A DNA stretch of 64,000 bases from Arenimonas fontis (lineage in GTDB: Bacteria; Pseudomonadota; Gammaproteobacteria; Xanthomonadales; Xanthomonadaceae). The translations under genes and the position numbers were made by a program. The stretch lies in contig NZ_VUOD01000004.1 in NCBI RefSeq assembly GCF_008386465.1, positions 186,001 through 250,000 on the forward strand, read 5' to 3'. The notes below the pieces were generated by a model. The model made no database searches. It saw only the letters and a list, made by a program, of their open reading frames with translations, and was not told where the DNA came from. Shown in pieces: positions 1 through 7,349 of the stretch; the first letter of the stretch is position 1, and each line of letters begins with the position of its first letter.

Positions 1-1
1 C

Positions 2-754
2 AGCCTGAAGCTGACGCCGCGGGCGCCGCTGTGGCGCGCCCTGCGCGCGCTCTACACCGATGTGGACGCCGCCGCCGCCGCCGTGGCCCGGCTGATGGCG
101 CAGCCGGTGACGCCTTCGATGCTGGAATTCATGGACGGCGAATGCGTGCGCCTGGCCCGCGAGGTCGGCGGCGCCGAGCTGCCGCCCTGCGGCGCCCTGC
201 TGATGATCGAGGCCGATGGCGACCAGAGCGTGCTGGACGCCGCCGAAGCCGCCCTGCGCGCCGCCGCCGAAGGCCCCGGCTGCCTGGAAGTGAGCGCCGC
301 CGCCGACGAGGCCGCGCGCGAGAAGCTGTGGGCGGCGCGCAAGGCGCTCTCGCCCTCGCTGCGCACGCTGGCGCCCGGCAAGATCAACGAGGACGTGGTG
401 GTGCCGGTCTCGCGCCTGCCGGAGCTGGTGGCGGCGGTGCAGGCGGCGGCGCGCGGGCACCAGCTGCCCATCGTCTGCTTCGGCCATGCCGGCAACGGCA
501 ACCTGCACGTGAACATCCTCTACGACCCCGCCGACGCCGCCCAGGCAGCGCGGGCCGAGGCCGCCCTGCAGGCGGTGTTCGCGGCGGTGGTGGAGCTGGG
601 CGGCCAGCTCTCCGGCGAACACGGCATCGGCCTGGTCAAGCGCGACCTGCTGGCCCGCGCCCTGCCGCCGGCGACGCTGGCGCTGATGCGGGCGATCAAG
701 GCACAGTTCGACCCCGATGGCCTGCTCAACCCCGGCAAGGTGCTGCCGCCATGA
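2..754 (+). CDS. GlcD-like FAD-linked oxidase, C-terminal part (5' end outside window)
   Basis: The frame is open from the first bases, so the gene begins upstream of the window and only about 250 C-terminal residues are visible. They match the C-terminal domain of FAD-binding type-4 oxidases (glycolate oxidase GlcD, D-lactate dehydrogenase). Recognisable blocks are KINEDVVVPVSRLPEL, the metal/substrate block FGHAGNGNLHVNIL, GEHGIGLVKR, and the terminal DPDGLLNPGKV. The family oxidises 2-hydroxy acids and passes electrons to the respiratory chain. Which acid is used cannot be read from this part. The stop overlaps the next start (ATGA), implying co-expression with the downstream glycosylase-like gene. 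A GlcF-like Fe-S gene lies far away at 46385-47617. Confidence 0.85.
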   Translation, partial: SLKLTPRAPLWRALRALYTDVDAAAAAVARLMAQPVTPSMLEFMDGECVRLAREVGGAELPPCGALLMIEADGDQSVLDAAEAALRAAAEGPGCLEVSAAADEAAREKLWAARKALSPSLRTLAPGKINEDVVVPVSRLPELVAAVQAAARGHQLPIVCFGHAGNGNLHVNILYDPADAAQAARAEAALQAVFAAVVELGGQLSGEHGIGLVKRDLLARALPPATLALMRAIKAQFDPDGLLNPGKVLPP

Positions 755-1350
755 CGCGCAAGGCCGGCCCGCTGGAGCAGATGCTCGCCGAGATCCGCGC
801 CTGCCGCATCTGCGAGGCACACCTGCCGCTGGGGCCGCGGCCGGTGCTGCGGGCGGCGGAAACCGCCACCGTGCTGATAGCCGGCCAGGCGCCGGGCACC
901 CTGGTGCATGGCAGCGGCGTGCCCTGGGACGACGCCAGCGGCGCCCGCCTGCGCCAGTGGCTGGGCCTGGACAAGGCCAACTTCTACGACGAGCGCCGCA
1001 TCGCCATCGTGCCCATGGGCTTCTGCTACCCGGGCCGCGGCAGCAGCGGCGACAAACCGCCGCGGCCCGAATGCCGGGACACCTGGCACCCGAAGCTGCT
1101 GCCGCTGCTGCCCAACCTGCAGCTGATCGTGGCCATCGGCCAGTACGCCCAGGCCTATTACCTGGGCGATGCCCGCAAGGCGACGCTGACCGACACCGTG
1201 CGCGCCTGGCGCGAATACGCCCCGCGCGTCTTCCCCCTGGTGCACCCGAGCCCGCGCAACATGGGCTGGTTCAAGCACAACCCGTGGTTCGAGGCGGAAG
1301 TGGTGCCGGCCTTGCGGGAGCGGGTCAGGTCGGTACTTCCGGCCGGCTGA
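751..1350 (+). CDS. Uracil-DNA glycosylase superfamily protein, probable 4Fe-4S type
   Basis: A 199-residue protein starting at the ATG that overlaps the previous stop. It carries the superfamily's motif 1 as GQAPGT (residues 45-50) and motif 2 as HPSPRN near the C-terminus. Four cysteines at 18, 21, 92 and 108 give a C-x2-C-x70-C-x15-C pattern, the arrangement that ligates the iron-sulphur cluster in family 4/5 uracil-DNA glycosylases. The likely role is base-excision repair or recognition of damaged bases. Motif 1 lacks the acidic residues usual for family 4 (GEAPG followed by E/D), so substrate range and even glycosylase activity are uncertain. It may be a divergent branch of the family. 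Confidence 0.8.
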   Translation: MTRKAGPLEQMLAEIRACRICEAHLPLGPRPVLRAAETATVLIAGQAPGTLVHGSGVPWDDASGARLRQWLGLDKANFYDERRIAIVPMGFCYPGRGSSGDKPPRPECRDTWHPKLLPLLPNLQLIVAIGQYAQAYYLGDARKATLTDTVRAWREYAPRVFPLVHPSPRNMGWFKHNPWFEAEVVPALRERVRSVLPAG

Positions 1351-1368
1351 CCCACGCAATGAAGCTGC

Positions 1369-1944
1369 TCAGGCCTTCTCCTCTGTCAAGGTAATGAACT
1401 GCGCCGCCACGACACGGAACAAGCCAAAGACTGCCAGCATAGGCACGAACAGCAACGCAGCCCAGCGCATCAGATCACCAAGATTGAACAGGCTGATTCG
1501 GCTGCCCCGAATCAGACCGAGGTACTCGGTGACCTTGCCTGTCAACACCGTTTCCGAGAAGTCGATCATCGCCACGCCCATGGCCGCAGCGAGCGCGAAC
1601 AGGGCCAATCGCGATAGCGAACCCTCCTTCCGAAGCAGGCGCATCGCCAACCGCAGCATCAGCACTGCAACGAGGCAGAAAACCGCGAAAATCAAGGCCG
1701 CATGGGTACTTGTCAGCCCATAGCCCACATCCCATTCACGGTGATGAACCCGGGCCAGCGCCAGCGGCCCGAACAGCCGAAATCCGTCGCCAGGCTCCAG
1801 GAACGCAGAGACGATCAGGCGGGGGATGGCGTCTGACAGACCCAGGAACAGGCCGGCGACTTCCGGCCATTGCCTGAACCCGAAAGTGGAGGCGGCGAAC
1901 CTTTTGGCCCCGCCGTCATCAACGCCCTGCAGGGAACCGTTCAA
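1369..1944 (-). CDS. LspA-like membrane protein B (paralogue of the upstream gene; degenerate catalytic dyad)
   Basis: A 191-residue multi-pass membrane protein. I chose a TTG start (1944-1942) because it overlaps the upstream stop (TTGA) and follows a GGAGGGAG ribosome site; the longer frame has no signal for initiation. From residue 24 it aligns with the preceding gene product, including PEVAGL, a D-x3-R in the first helix (D38, R42) and KVTEYLG...FNLGD near the C-terminus. The layout resembles signal peptidase II (LspA), whose two catalytic aspartates lie in a VVDF block and an FNxAD block. Here the first position is glutamate (E140) and the second is aspartate (D157). The conserved LspA asparagines are replaced by H68 and D128. 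It may be an inactive or altered partner of protein A. Family assignment is my inference from motif order. Confidence 0.6.
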   Translation of the reverse strand: MNGSLQGVDDGGAKRFAASTFGFRQWPEVAGLFLGLSDAIPRLIVSAFLEPGDGFRLFGPLALARVHHREWDVGYGLTSTHAALIFAVFCLVAVLMLRLAMRLLRKEGSLSRLALFALAAAMGVAMIDFSETVLTGKVTEYLGLIRGSRISLFNLGDLMRWAALLFVPMLAVFGLFRVVAAQFITLTEEKA

Positions 1945-2444
1945 GGCTCCCTCCCCTCGAGCTGAGCCAGCCTGGGTAGCAGCGCCTGCAGGACGCCCCA
2001 GGCCAGCAGTGCTGGAAACCCCACCATCGACATGCCCAGGGCCAGGTCGCCCAGGTTGATCGCCCAGAACCTGGTGCCGGACATCACACCAACATAGTCC
2101 GTCACCTTCGCTGTGAGCACCCACTCGCCCATATTCAGCAGTGCAACGCCCATGGCCACAGCCAACGCCATGCGGCCAAGACGGAAACCCAGGTTGTCAG
2201 CGCGCAGCATCCTGGCCGCCATCATCGTCAACAGATAGAGGCCCATGATGATCACCATGCCAATCTGGAAGCCGTCCATCGTGCTGAGCCCCAGCGCGAT
2301 CGTCTCCCGGGAGTTGTGCACGTTGGCTATGAGGAACGGACCAAACACGTCTCCCTGCGAGGGCTCGTAGATCGCCGCGACCAGGATCCTGGGAATGACG
2401 TCCATCAGACCGATGGACAGACCGGCAACTTCCGGATACCTCAT
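1941..2444 (-). CDS. LspA-like membrane protein A (both catalytic aspartates retained)
   Basis: A 167-residue membrane protein with about four hydrophobic segments. The ATG at 2444 has a strong AGGAGGA site just upstream, so longer starts are rejected. Motif order follows signal peptidase II: helix 1 with D15-x3-R19 (LspA has D-x2-S/T-K), an N44 block after the first loop (LspA N-x-G-A-F), a helix with G99-x4-N104 (LspA GN-x2-DR), then VTDY (D116) and INLGD (D133), which match the VVDF and FNxAD blocks holding the catalytic dyad. Overall identity to housekeeping LspA looks low. It lies directly downstream of a double-glycine-leader peptide whose hydrophobic segment contains a lipobox-like IAAC. 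A role in processing or protecting against that peptide is inference. Confidence 0.6.
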   Translation of the reverse strand: MRYPEVAGLSIGLMDVIPRILVAAIYEPSQGDVFGPFLIANVHNSRETIALGLSTMDGFQIGMVIIMGLYLLTMMAARMLRADNLGFRLGRMALAVAMGVALLNMGEWVLTAKVTDYVGVMSGTRFWAINLGDLALGMSMVGFPALLAWGVLQALLPRLAQLEGREP

Positions 2445-2458
2445 GATCAATCCTCCTG

Positions 2459-2488
2459 GGAAGCCGGCCGGCCAGGCGGCCGGCTTCC
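2459..2488 (-). promoter_or_regulatory. 12-bp hairpin between peptide gene and LspA-like gene A
   Basis: A perfect inverted repeat: arms 2459-2470 and 2477-2488 with a 6-nt loop. It lies between the peptide stop (2498) and the ribosome site of the next gene (about 2450-2456). There is no T-run, so it is not a standard terminator. It more likely stabilises the 3' end of the peptide transcript or lowers expression of the downstream membrane genes. Confidence 0.55.
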
Positions 2489-2497
2489 GGAAACGGT

Positions 2498-2689
2498 TTA
2501 CTTCTTGCAGTTGAACTCGATCTTGACTCCCTCTGAGGAGACCTCGACCGAGCCCTCGCACTCCTTGTAGATGGCGTATGTGGCGACACCGCACGCGGCG
2601 ATGATCGTGACGCCGGCCACCACCGCACCGATGACAAGCGGATTTCCGCCTTCCACCTGTTCCAGCTCAACAACGGTCAGTTCACGCAT
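2498..2689 (-). CDS. Double-glycine-leader peptide, bacteriocin-like precursor
   Basis: A 63-residue peptide. The ATG at 2689 follows AAGGAG; the frame could be extended upstream but without a better start. Residues 1-15 (MRELTVVELEQVEGG) form a typical double-glycine leader (ELT-x3-LEQVEGG) of the kind cut by C39 peptidase/ABC exporters. The remaining 48 residues have a Gly/Ala/Val-rich hydrophobic helix (about 17-41), then a polar tail, with cysteines at 33, 44 and 61. The architecture is that of unmodified class II bacteriocins or related secreted peptides. No C39 exporter is in the window, so export must be encoded elsewhere or work differently. A lipobox-like I30-A31-A32-C33 sits inside the hydrophobic segment. 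It is followed by two LspA-like genes, probably in one operon. Confidence 0.7.
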   Translation of the reverse strand: MRELTVVELEQVEGGNPLVIGAVVAGVTIIAACGVATYAIYKECEGSVEVSSEGVKIEFNCKK

Positions 2690-2743
2690 GACATTGCTCC
2701 TTGGCTTGTACGCCCGCGGACTGCGAGCAGGAGCGAGGTCACC

Positions 2744-2763
2744 ATTCCTACCGCCGTAGGAAT
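2744..2763. promoter_or_regulatory. Perfect 8-4-8 palindrome upstream of the peptide gene (candidate operator)
   Basis: ATTCCTAC-cgcc-GTAGGAAT is a perfect dyad centred about 65 bp upstream of the peptide ATG (2689). Position and symmetry suit a dimeric regulator binding near the promoter of the peptide/LspA-like operon. I could not find a convincing -35/-10 pair around it and do not recognise the regulator. Confidence 0.45.
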
Positions 2764-2903
2764 CAATGCGGGGGAAGGCGCAAAAAGGTGTCGGCAAACC
2801 CAAGCCACGATCGAAGCGGCGACGCCGGATGGCGGCCGCCACGCAGCCCTGCCGTGCAGGAGGACTGGAAGGACCTCGTTCTTCTCGCCTGGTGCATCCG
2901 GAC

Positions 2904-2927
2904 ATTCGCGCCACCTCCGGGGCGAAT
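2904..2927 (-). terminator. Weak hairpin downstream of pgpA
   Basis: Arms 2904-2912 and 2919-2927 pair in 8 of 9 positions, about 45 nt past the pgpA stop. There is no T-run, so this is at best a factor-dependent end or an RNA-stabilising hairpin for the riboflavin/thiL/pgpA operon. The rest of 2690-2970 shows no gene. Confidence 0.25.
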
Positions 2928-2970
2928 TCTCCGGACCGGATAGGCCAGGCCCAGTTCCGTTACGCGTCCA

Positions 2971-3450
2971 TCAGCGTAGGAAAAATGCGGCCAGCTGCAG
3001 CACCAGCAACGAATACACCCCCGCCAGCGCATCATCCGCCATCACCCCGAACCCGCCCTCGAGGCGGCGGTCGGCCCAGCTCACCGGCCAGGGCTTGGCG
3101 ATGTCGAACAGGCGGAACAGCGCCACCGCCGCCAGCCACCAGGGCCAGCCGGCGGGCGCGGCCGCCAGGGCGATCCACACGCCCACCCACTCGTCCCAGA
3201 CCACCAGGCCCGGGTCCTGCAGGCCGGTGGCGCGCAGCACCCAGCGGCTGGCCTGGCAGCCCAGCACGAAGGCCAGCACCACCACCGCGGCATAGGCCGG
3301 CAGCGGCAGTTCGCGCAGCAGGAACCACCAGGGCAGCAGCGCCGCCAGGGTGCCGAAGGTGCCCGGGGCCCTGGGCGCGAAGCCGGAGCCCAGGCCGGTG
3401 GCGATCCAGCCCCAGGGATGGCGCAGCAGGCGGCGGCGGGCGGCGTTCAT
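2971..3450 (-). CDS. pgpA: Phosphatidylglycerophosphatase A
   Basis: A 159-residue inner-membrane phosphatase that removes the phosphate from phosphatidylglycerol phosphate in phosphatidylglycerol synthesis. Visible family motifs are GSGFAPRAPGTFGT (about 21-34), DPGLVVWDEWVGVW with the conserved acidic pair, and KPWPVSWADRR followed by GGFGVMADDALAG. Several hydrophobic segments lie between them. The ATG overlaps the thiL stop (ATGA at 3447-3450), so the two are translationally coupled, as in many gammaproteobacteria (nusB-thiL-pgpA). It is the last gene of the riboflavin/nusB/thiL run. Confidence 0.93.
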   Translation of the reverse strand: MNAARRRLLRHPWGWIATGLGSGFAPRAPGTFGTLAALLPWWFLLRELPLPAYAAVVVLAFVLGCQASRWVLRATGLQDPGLVVWDEWVGVWIALAAAPAGWPWWLAAVALFRLFDIAKPWPVSWADRRLEGGFGVMADDALAGVYSLLVLQLAAFFLR

Positions 3451-4409
3451 GCCCCGCCCTCGAAGTGCCGCCAGCCGGCGCGGGCCGGCGGCTGCCAGGC
3501 CTCGCCCTCGGGCGTGCGCAGCTCGATGCCCTCGCCCGCGTGCAGCTGGCCGATCACGGTGGCGCCGGCGCCGGCGGCGGCCAGGGCCTGTTCGATGGCC
3601 AGCGCCCGGCCGGGCGGCGCGGTGAAGCACAGCTCGTAGTCGTCGCCGCCGGCCAGCTGCAGTTCCCAGCGCCGGCGTTCGTGGAAGTGCTGGGCCAGGG
3701 GCTGGCTGGTGGGCAGCCGGCCCAGGTCTAGGCGGGCGCCGCAGCCGGCGGCGGCCAGCACGTGGCCCAGGTCGGCCAGCAGGCCGTCGCTGATGTCTAT
3801 GCAGGCGCTGGCCAGGCCGCGCAGGGCGCGGCCGGCGGCCAGGCGCGGCTGGGGCCGGTCCAGCCGGTAACGCAGCTTGGCCGAGGCCGGGCCGCGCGCC
3901 CGCCACTGCGCCAGGGCGCCGGCGGCGTCACCCAGGGTGCCGGTCACCCACACTTCGTCGCCGGGGCGGGCGCCGGCACGGCGCAGGGCCTGGCCGGCCG
4001 GCACCAGGCCGGCGGCGGTGACGGTGACGGTCAGCGGGCCGCGGGTGGTGTCGCCACCCACCAGGGCGATGCCGGCCTGTGCGGCCAGTTCGAACAGGCC
4101 GTCGGCGAAGCCTTCCAGCCAGGCCGCGTCGGCCTGCGGCAGGCTCAGGGCCAGGGTGAGCCAGGCCGGCTCGGCGGCCATGGCGGCCAGGTCGCTCAGG
4201 TTCACCGCCAGTGCCTTCCAGCCGATGTCGGCGGCGGCGGTGTCCTCGGGGAAGTGCACGCCGGCCACCAGGGTGTCGGTGCACAGCGCCAGCTCGTGGC
4301 CGGGCGGCACCTGCAGCAGGGCGGCATCGTCGCCGATGCCCAGCAGCACGTCGGGGCGGCCGCGGGCGCGGGCGCGCAGGATGTCTATCAGGTCGAATTC
4401 GCCGGGCAT
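3447..4409 (-). CDS. thiL: Thiamine-monophosphate kinase
   Basis: A 320-residue ATP-dependent kinase converting thiamine monophosphate to thiamine diphosphate. The N-terminus [15 protein letters not shown] is typical. ATP/Mg-binding blocks are GIGDDAALL, CTDTLVAGVHF, GGDTTRGP and ISDGLLADLGH, with GGDDYELCFT in the C-terminal half. The length is normal for the family (about 320-330). Its start is separated from the nusB stop by a TGATG junction (1-nt overlap) and its stop overlaps pgpA. Confidence 0.95.
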   Translation of the reverse strand: MPGEFDLIDILRARARGRPDVLLGIGDDAALLQVPPGHELALCTDTLVAGVHFPEDTAAADIGWKALAVNLSDLAAMAAEPAWLTLALSLPQADAAWLEGFADGLFELAAQAGIALVGGDTTRGPLTVTVTAAGLVPAGQALRRAGARPGDEVWVTGTLGDAAGALAQWRARGPASAKLRYRLDRPQPRLAAGRALRGLASACIDISDGLLADLGHVLAAAGCGARLDLGRLPTSQPLAQHFHERRRWELQLAGGDDYELCFTAPPGRALAIEQALAAAGAGATVIGQLHAGEGIELRTPEGEAWQPPARAGWRHFEGGA

Positions 4410-4870
4410 CAGGGCCGGCGCGCGGCCTGCGCCTCGGCGCTGCGCCAGGCGGCGGCGGCGTGGTCCAGCACGCCGTTCACGTAGGTGTGGCCGTGTTCGC
4501 TGCCAAAGCGCTTGGTGGTTTCGATGGCCTCGTTGATGACCACGCGGTAGGGCACGTCCGGGCGGTGCATCAGCTCGTAGGCGGCGATGCGCAGCACGGC
4601 GCGCTCGATCGGGTCCACCTGGGCGATCTCGCGGTCCAGGTATCCGGCCAGGGCGGCGTCCAGGGCCTGGCAGTGCTGGCCGACGCCGCGCACCAGGTCC
4701 TCGAAGTAGGCCAGGTCGGCCACTTCCATGTCCTGTTCGTGGCGGAACTGCTCGATCAGGCTGGCGATCGGCGTACCGGACATCTGCCAGGCGTACACGG
4801 CCTGCAGGGCGCGGCGGCGGGCGCGGCTGCGCGCGTGTGGGTCCACGCCGTCGGGGCGGGGGTGCTTCAT
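4409..4870 (-). CDS. nusB: Transcription antitermination factor NusB
   Basis: A 153-residue RNA-binding protein that, with NusE (S10), recognises boxA in rRNA leaders. An N-terminal arginine-rich stretch leads into [15 protein letters not shown], and the C-terminal half has [20 protein letters not shown] and TKRFG, characteristic of NusB. The ATG overlaps the ribH stop (ATGA at 4867-4870). The ribH-nusB-thiL order is conserved across gammaproteobacteria. Confidence 0.95.
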   Translation of the reverse strand: MKHPRPDGVDPHARSRARRRALQAVYAWQMSGTPIASLIEQFRHEQDMEVADLAYFEDLVRGVGQHCQALDAALAGYLDREIAQVDPIERAVLRIAAYELMHRPDVPYRVVINEAIETTKRFGSEHGHTYVNGVLDHAAAAWRSAEAQAARRP

Positions 4871-5334
4871 GCCAGTTTCCCGATCAGGTTGGCCATCTCG
4901 ATCGCCACCAGGGCGGCCTCTTCGCCCTTGTTGCCGTGGCTGCCGCCGGCACGGGCCTCGGCGTCGGCGTAGGCGTCCACCGCCAGCACGCCGTTGGCCA
5001 CCGGCACGCCGGTGTCCAGGGCCACGCGCATCAGGCCGCGGGCGCATTCGTCGGCCACCTGCTCGAAGTGGCGGGTGTCGCCGCGCACCACGCAGCCCAG
5101 GGCCACCACCGCGGCGTAGCCCCTGCCGGCGACGGCACGGGCGGCGGCCAGCGGCAGCTCCCAGGCGCCGGGCACGCGCACCAGGTCCACGGCCCCGGCC
5201 GGCACGCCGTTGTCGGCGAAGGCCTTGCGCGCGCCGGCCACCAGCGCATCGGTGATGCGCGGGTTCCAGCGGCTGGCGAGGATGGCGTAGCGGGCGTCCG
5301 GCGGGCTGCGGACGTCGCCTTCGTAGTGGCTCAT
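4867..5334 (-). CDS. ribH: 6,7-dimethyl-8-ribityllumazine synthase
   Basis: A 155-residue enzyme that condenses 5-amino-6-ribitylamino-uracil with 3,4-dihydroxy-2-butanone 4-phosphate, the penultimate step of riboflavin synthesis. Family blocks seen are [38 protein letters not shown] (the histidine being the likely catalytic base) and VANGVL. The C-terminus keeps NKGEEAA. It stands 29 nt downstream of ribBA and overlaps nusB. Confidence 0.95.
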   Translation of the reverse strand: MSHYEGDVRSPPDARYAILASRWNPRITDALVAGARKAFADNGVPAGAVDLVRVPGAWELPLAAARAVAGRGYAAVVALGCVVRGDTRHFEQVADECARGLMRVALDTGVPVANGVLAVDAYADAEARAGGSHGNKGEEAALVAIEMANLIGKLA

Positions 5335-5363
5335 GCAGCGGCGGGCTATGAGGGGGCGACAGT

Positions 5364-6470
5364 TTAACCCGCGCCGCCTTCGGCCGGGCTGAGGTACTCC
5401 ACCACTTCCAGGCCGTAGCCGGCCAGGCCGACCTGCCGGCGCGGGGTGCCCAGCACGCGCAGCTTGCCCAGGCCCAGGTCGGCCAGGATCTGGGCGCCGG
5501 CGCCGTTGCGGCGCCATTCGCGGCTGCGCGGCGGCTCCGGTCCGGCGCCGCCGGTGATGCGGGCCAGCAGGGCCTCGGGGCCGTCCGGTTCCGACAGCAC
5601 CACCAGCACGCCCTCGCCGGCGGCGGCGATGGCGGCCAGGGCCTGGCCGGCGCTGACCGCCACGTCCGGCCGCTGCCAGCCCAGCACGTCGCTGAGCGGG
5701 TCCTTCACATGCACGCGCACCAGGCAGGGCCGCGCCGCCTCGGGCTGGCCGTGCACCAGGGCGAAGTGCAGCTCGTGGCTGAGCCGGTCGCGGTAGGTGT
5801 GCAGGCGGAAGGGGCCGTGGGTGGTGCGGATGTCGCGGCTGTCCACCCGTTCTACGGTGTGTTCGTTCTCCAGCCGGTAGCGGATCAGTTCCTCGATCGA
5901 GCCGATCTTCAGGCCGTGCTCGGCGGCGAAGCGCTCCAGCTCGGGGCGGCGGGCCATGCTGCCGTCGGGATTGAGTATCTCCACCAGCACGCCGGCCGGC
6001 TCCAGCCCGGCCAGCAGGGCCAGGTCGCTGGCCGCTTCGGTGTGGCCGGCGCGGGTCAGCACGCCGCCGGGCTGGGCCATCAGCGGGAAGATGTGGCCGG
6101 GCTGGCTCAGGTGCTCGGGCCGGGCGTCCGGGCGCACGGCGGTGCGGATGGTGTGGGCGCGGTCGTAGGCGCTGATGCCGGTGGTGACGCCCTCGGCCGC
6201 CTCGATGCTGACGGTGAAGTTGGTGTGATGCGGCGAGGTGTTGCTGGCCACCATCGGGCCCAGGCCGAGCTGCCGGCAGCGCTCGCGGGTCAGCGACAGG
6301 CAGACCAGGCCGCGGGCGTGGGTGACCATGAAATTGATGTCCGAGGGTTTCACCAGCTCGGCGGCCATGATCAGGTCGCCTTCGTTCTCGCGGTCCTCGT
6401 CGTCCACGATCACGACCATGCGGCCCTGGCGGATCTCCTCCAGAAGTTCGGGGATGGGGGCGAAGCTCAT
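5364..6470 (-). CDS. ribB: 3,4-dihydroxy-2-butanone 4-phosphate synthase with degenerate GTP cyclohydrolase II domain
   Basis: A 368-residue, two-domain protein. Residues 1 to about 205 are a complete DHBP synthase: acidic metal block [30 protein letters not shown] and [17 protein letters not shown]. The rest has the size and position of a RibA domain, but the zinc-binding Cys-rich block and the catalytic arginine/tyrosine motifs are missing: where RibA has RVHSEC-x4-D, this has [11 protein letters not shown] with no cysteine. So it likely makes only DHBP, and GTP cyclohydrolase II must come from another locus. RibBA-like proteins with dead RibA domains are known in proteobacteria. The start overlaps the ribE stop (ATGA). 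Confidence 0.9.
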   Translation of the reverse strand: MSFAPIPELLEEIRQGRMVVIVDDEDRENEGDLIMAAELVKPSDINFMVTHARGLVCLSLTRERCRQLGLGPMVASNTSPHHTNFTVSIEAAEGVTTGISAYDRAHTIRTAVRPDARPEHLSQPGHIFPLMAQPGGVLTRAGHTEAASDLALLAGLEPAGVLVEILNPDGSMARRPELERFAAEHGLKIGSIEELIRYRLENEHTVERVDSRDIRTTHGPFRLHTYRDRLSHELHFALVHGQPEAARPCLVRVHVKDPLSDVLGWQRPDVAVSAGQALAAIAAAGEGVLVVLSEPDGPEALLARITGGAGPEPPRSREWRRNGAGAQILADLGLGKLRVLGTPRRQVGLAGYGLEVVEYLSPAEGGAG

Positions 6471-7072
6471 GCCTGCTCCTCGCGGGCGGCCAGCAGGCGT
6501 TCGACGTAACGGGCCACGGTATCCACTTCCAGATTGACGGGGTCGCCGGGCGCGAGTTCGGCGAAACGGGTGTGGGCGATGGTGTGCGGCACCAGGTTGA
6601 CCTCGAAGCCGCCGGCGTCCACCGCATTGACGGTGAGGCTGGTGCCGTCCACGGCGATCGAGCCCTTCACTGCCACGTAGCGCAGCACCGGCGCGGGCGC
6701 GCCGAAACGCCAGCGCTGGCTGCGGCCGTCCTCGCGCACGGCCTCGACCCGACCGACCGCGTCCACGTGGCCGGACACCAGATGCCCGCCGAGGCGGTCA
6801 GTCGGCAGCAGCGAGCGCTCCAGGTTGACGGCGGCACCGACCGGCAGCGTGCCGAGCGTGGTCAGTGCCAGGGTTTCGTTGGAGACATCGGCGTCCCAGC
6901 CTTCGGCGTCGAAGGCCACCACGGTCAGGCAGCAGCCGTTGACGGCGATGGATTCGCCCAGCGCCACGTCGGCGTGCTCCAGACCGCCCCAGCCAAACCG
7001 CAGCCGCTGGTCGCCGCCGCGCGCCTCGCGCGCCAGCAGGCGGCCCACTGCCTGGATCAATCCCGTGAACAT
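6467..7072 (-). CDS. ribE: Riboflavin synthase, alpha subunit
   Basis: A 201-residue enzyme that dismutates two lumazines to riboflavin. The N-terminus [10 protein letters not shown] is diagnostic. Two internally homologous lumazine-binding repeats can be seen: NGCCLTVV in the first and DGTSLTVN in the second, each with a [13 protein letters not shown]-type or equivalent segment. The length is normal. The stop overlaps the ribBA start, which ties the last two steps of the pathway together. Confidence 0.95.
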   Translation of the reverse strand: MFTGLIQAVGRLLAREARGGDQRLRFGWGGLEHADVALGESIAVNGCCLTVVAFDAEGWDADVSNETLALTTLGTLPVGAAVNLERSLLPTDRLGGHLVSGHVDAVGRVEAVREDGRSQRWRFGAPAPVLRYVAVKGSIAVDGTSLTVNAVDAGGFEVNLVPHTIAHTRFAELAPGDPVNLEVDTVARYVERLLAAREEQA

Positions 7073-7250
7073 CGCTCAGCCTCGCCATCCGCCCGGTCCG
7101 GCGGGCCCGCCATTGTAGTCGTCCCGCCCGGCGGGCATTTCAGCCGCAGATGAACCTCGACCAGACGGGCGGCAAACGCACCGTTCCGGGCCCCGGCCCG
7201 ATCCCGGCCACCGACCAGCCGGTTGCGCGCCGTCGCGAACACCGCCCTTG

Positions 7251-7345
7251 AACGCCTTGTCCGCGTTCATCCGGGAGAATCCACGGCCGAAACCCTGCCA
7301 GGCTTTGTCCGCGCCGCTCCGCGCCAATCCGCGTCAAGAATCCCT
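7251..7345. repeat. Dispersed intergenic repeat, copy 1
   Basis: This lies in the 277-bp gap between ribD and ribE. It shares GTCCGCGTTCATCCG (7259-7273) exactly with 26543-26557, and AATCCGCGTC (7326-7335) with 33041-33050. The sequence encodes nothing plausible; short frames such as RENPRPKP/RANPRQES are read-throughs of the repeat. The remainder of 7073-7349 shows no gene. Confidence 0.55.
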
Positions 7346-7349
7346 ACCC

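Noticed and set aside
2498-2914. Longer 138-residue version of the peptide gene
   Set aside because: The extra 75 residues are low-complexity and cross the palindrome; the ATG at 2689 has a good ribosome site and starts exactly at the GG leader.
7073-7349. FMN riboswitch in the riboflavin cluster
   Set aside because: The conserved RFN core was not seen in this gap nor in the 29-bp gap before ribH; the gap is mostly dispersed repeat.
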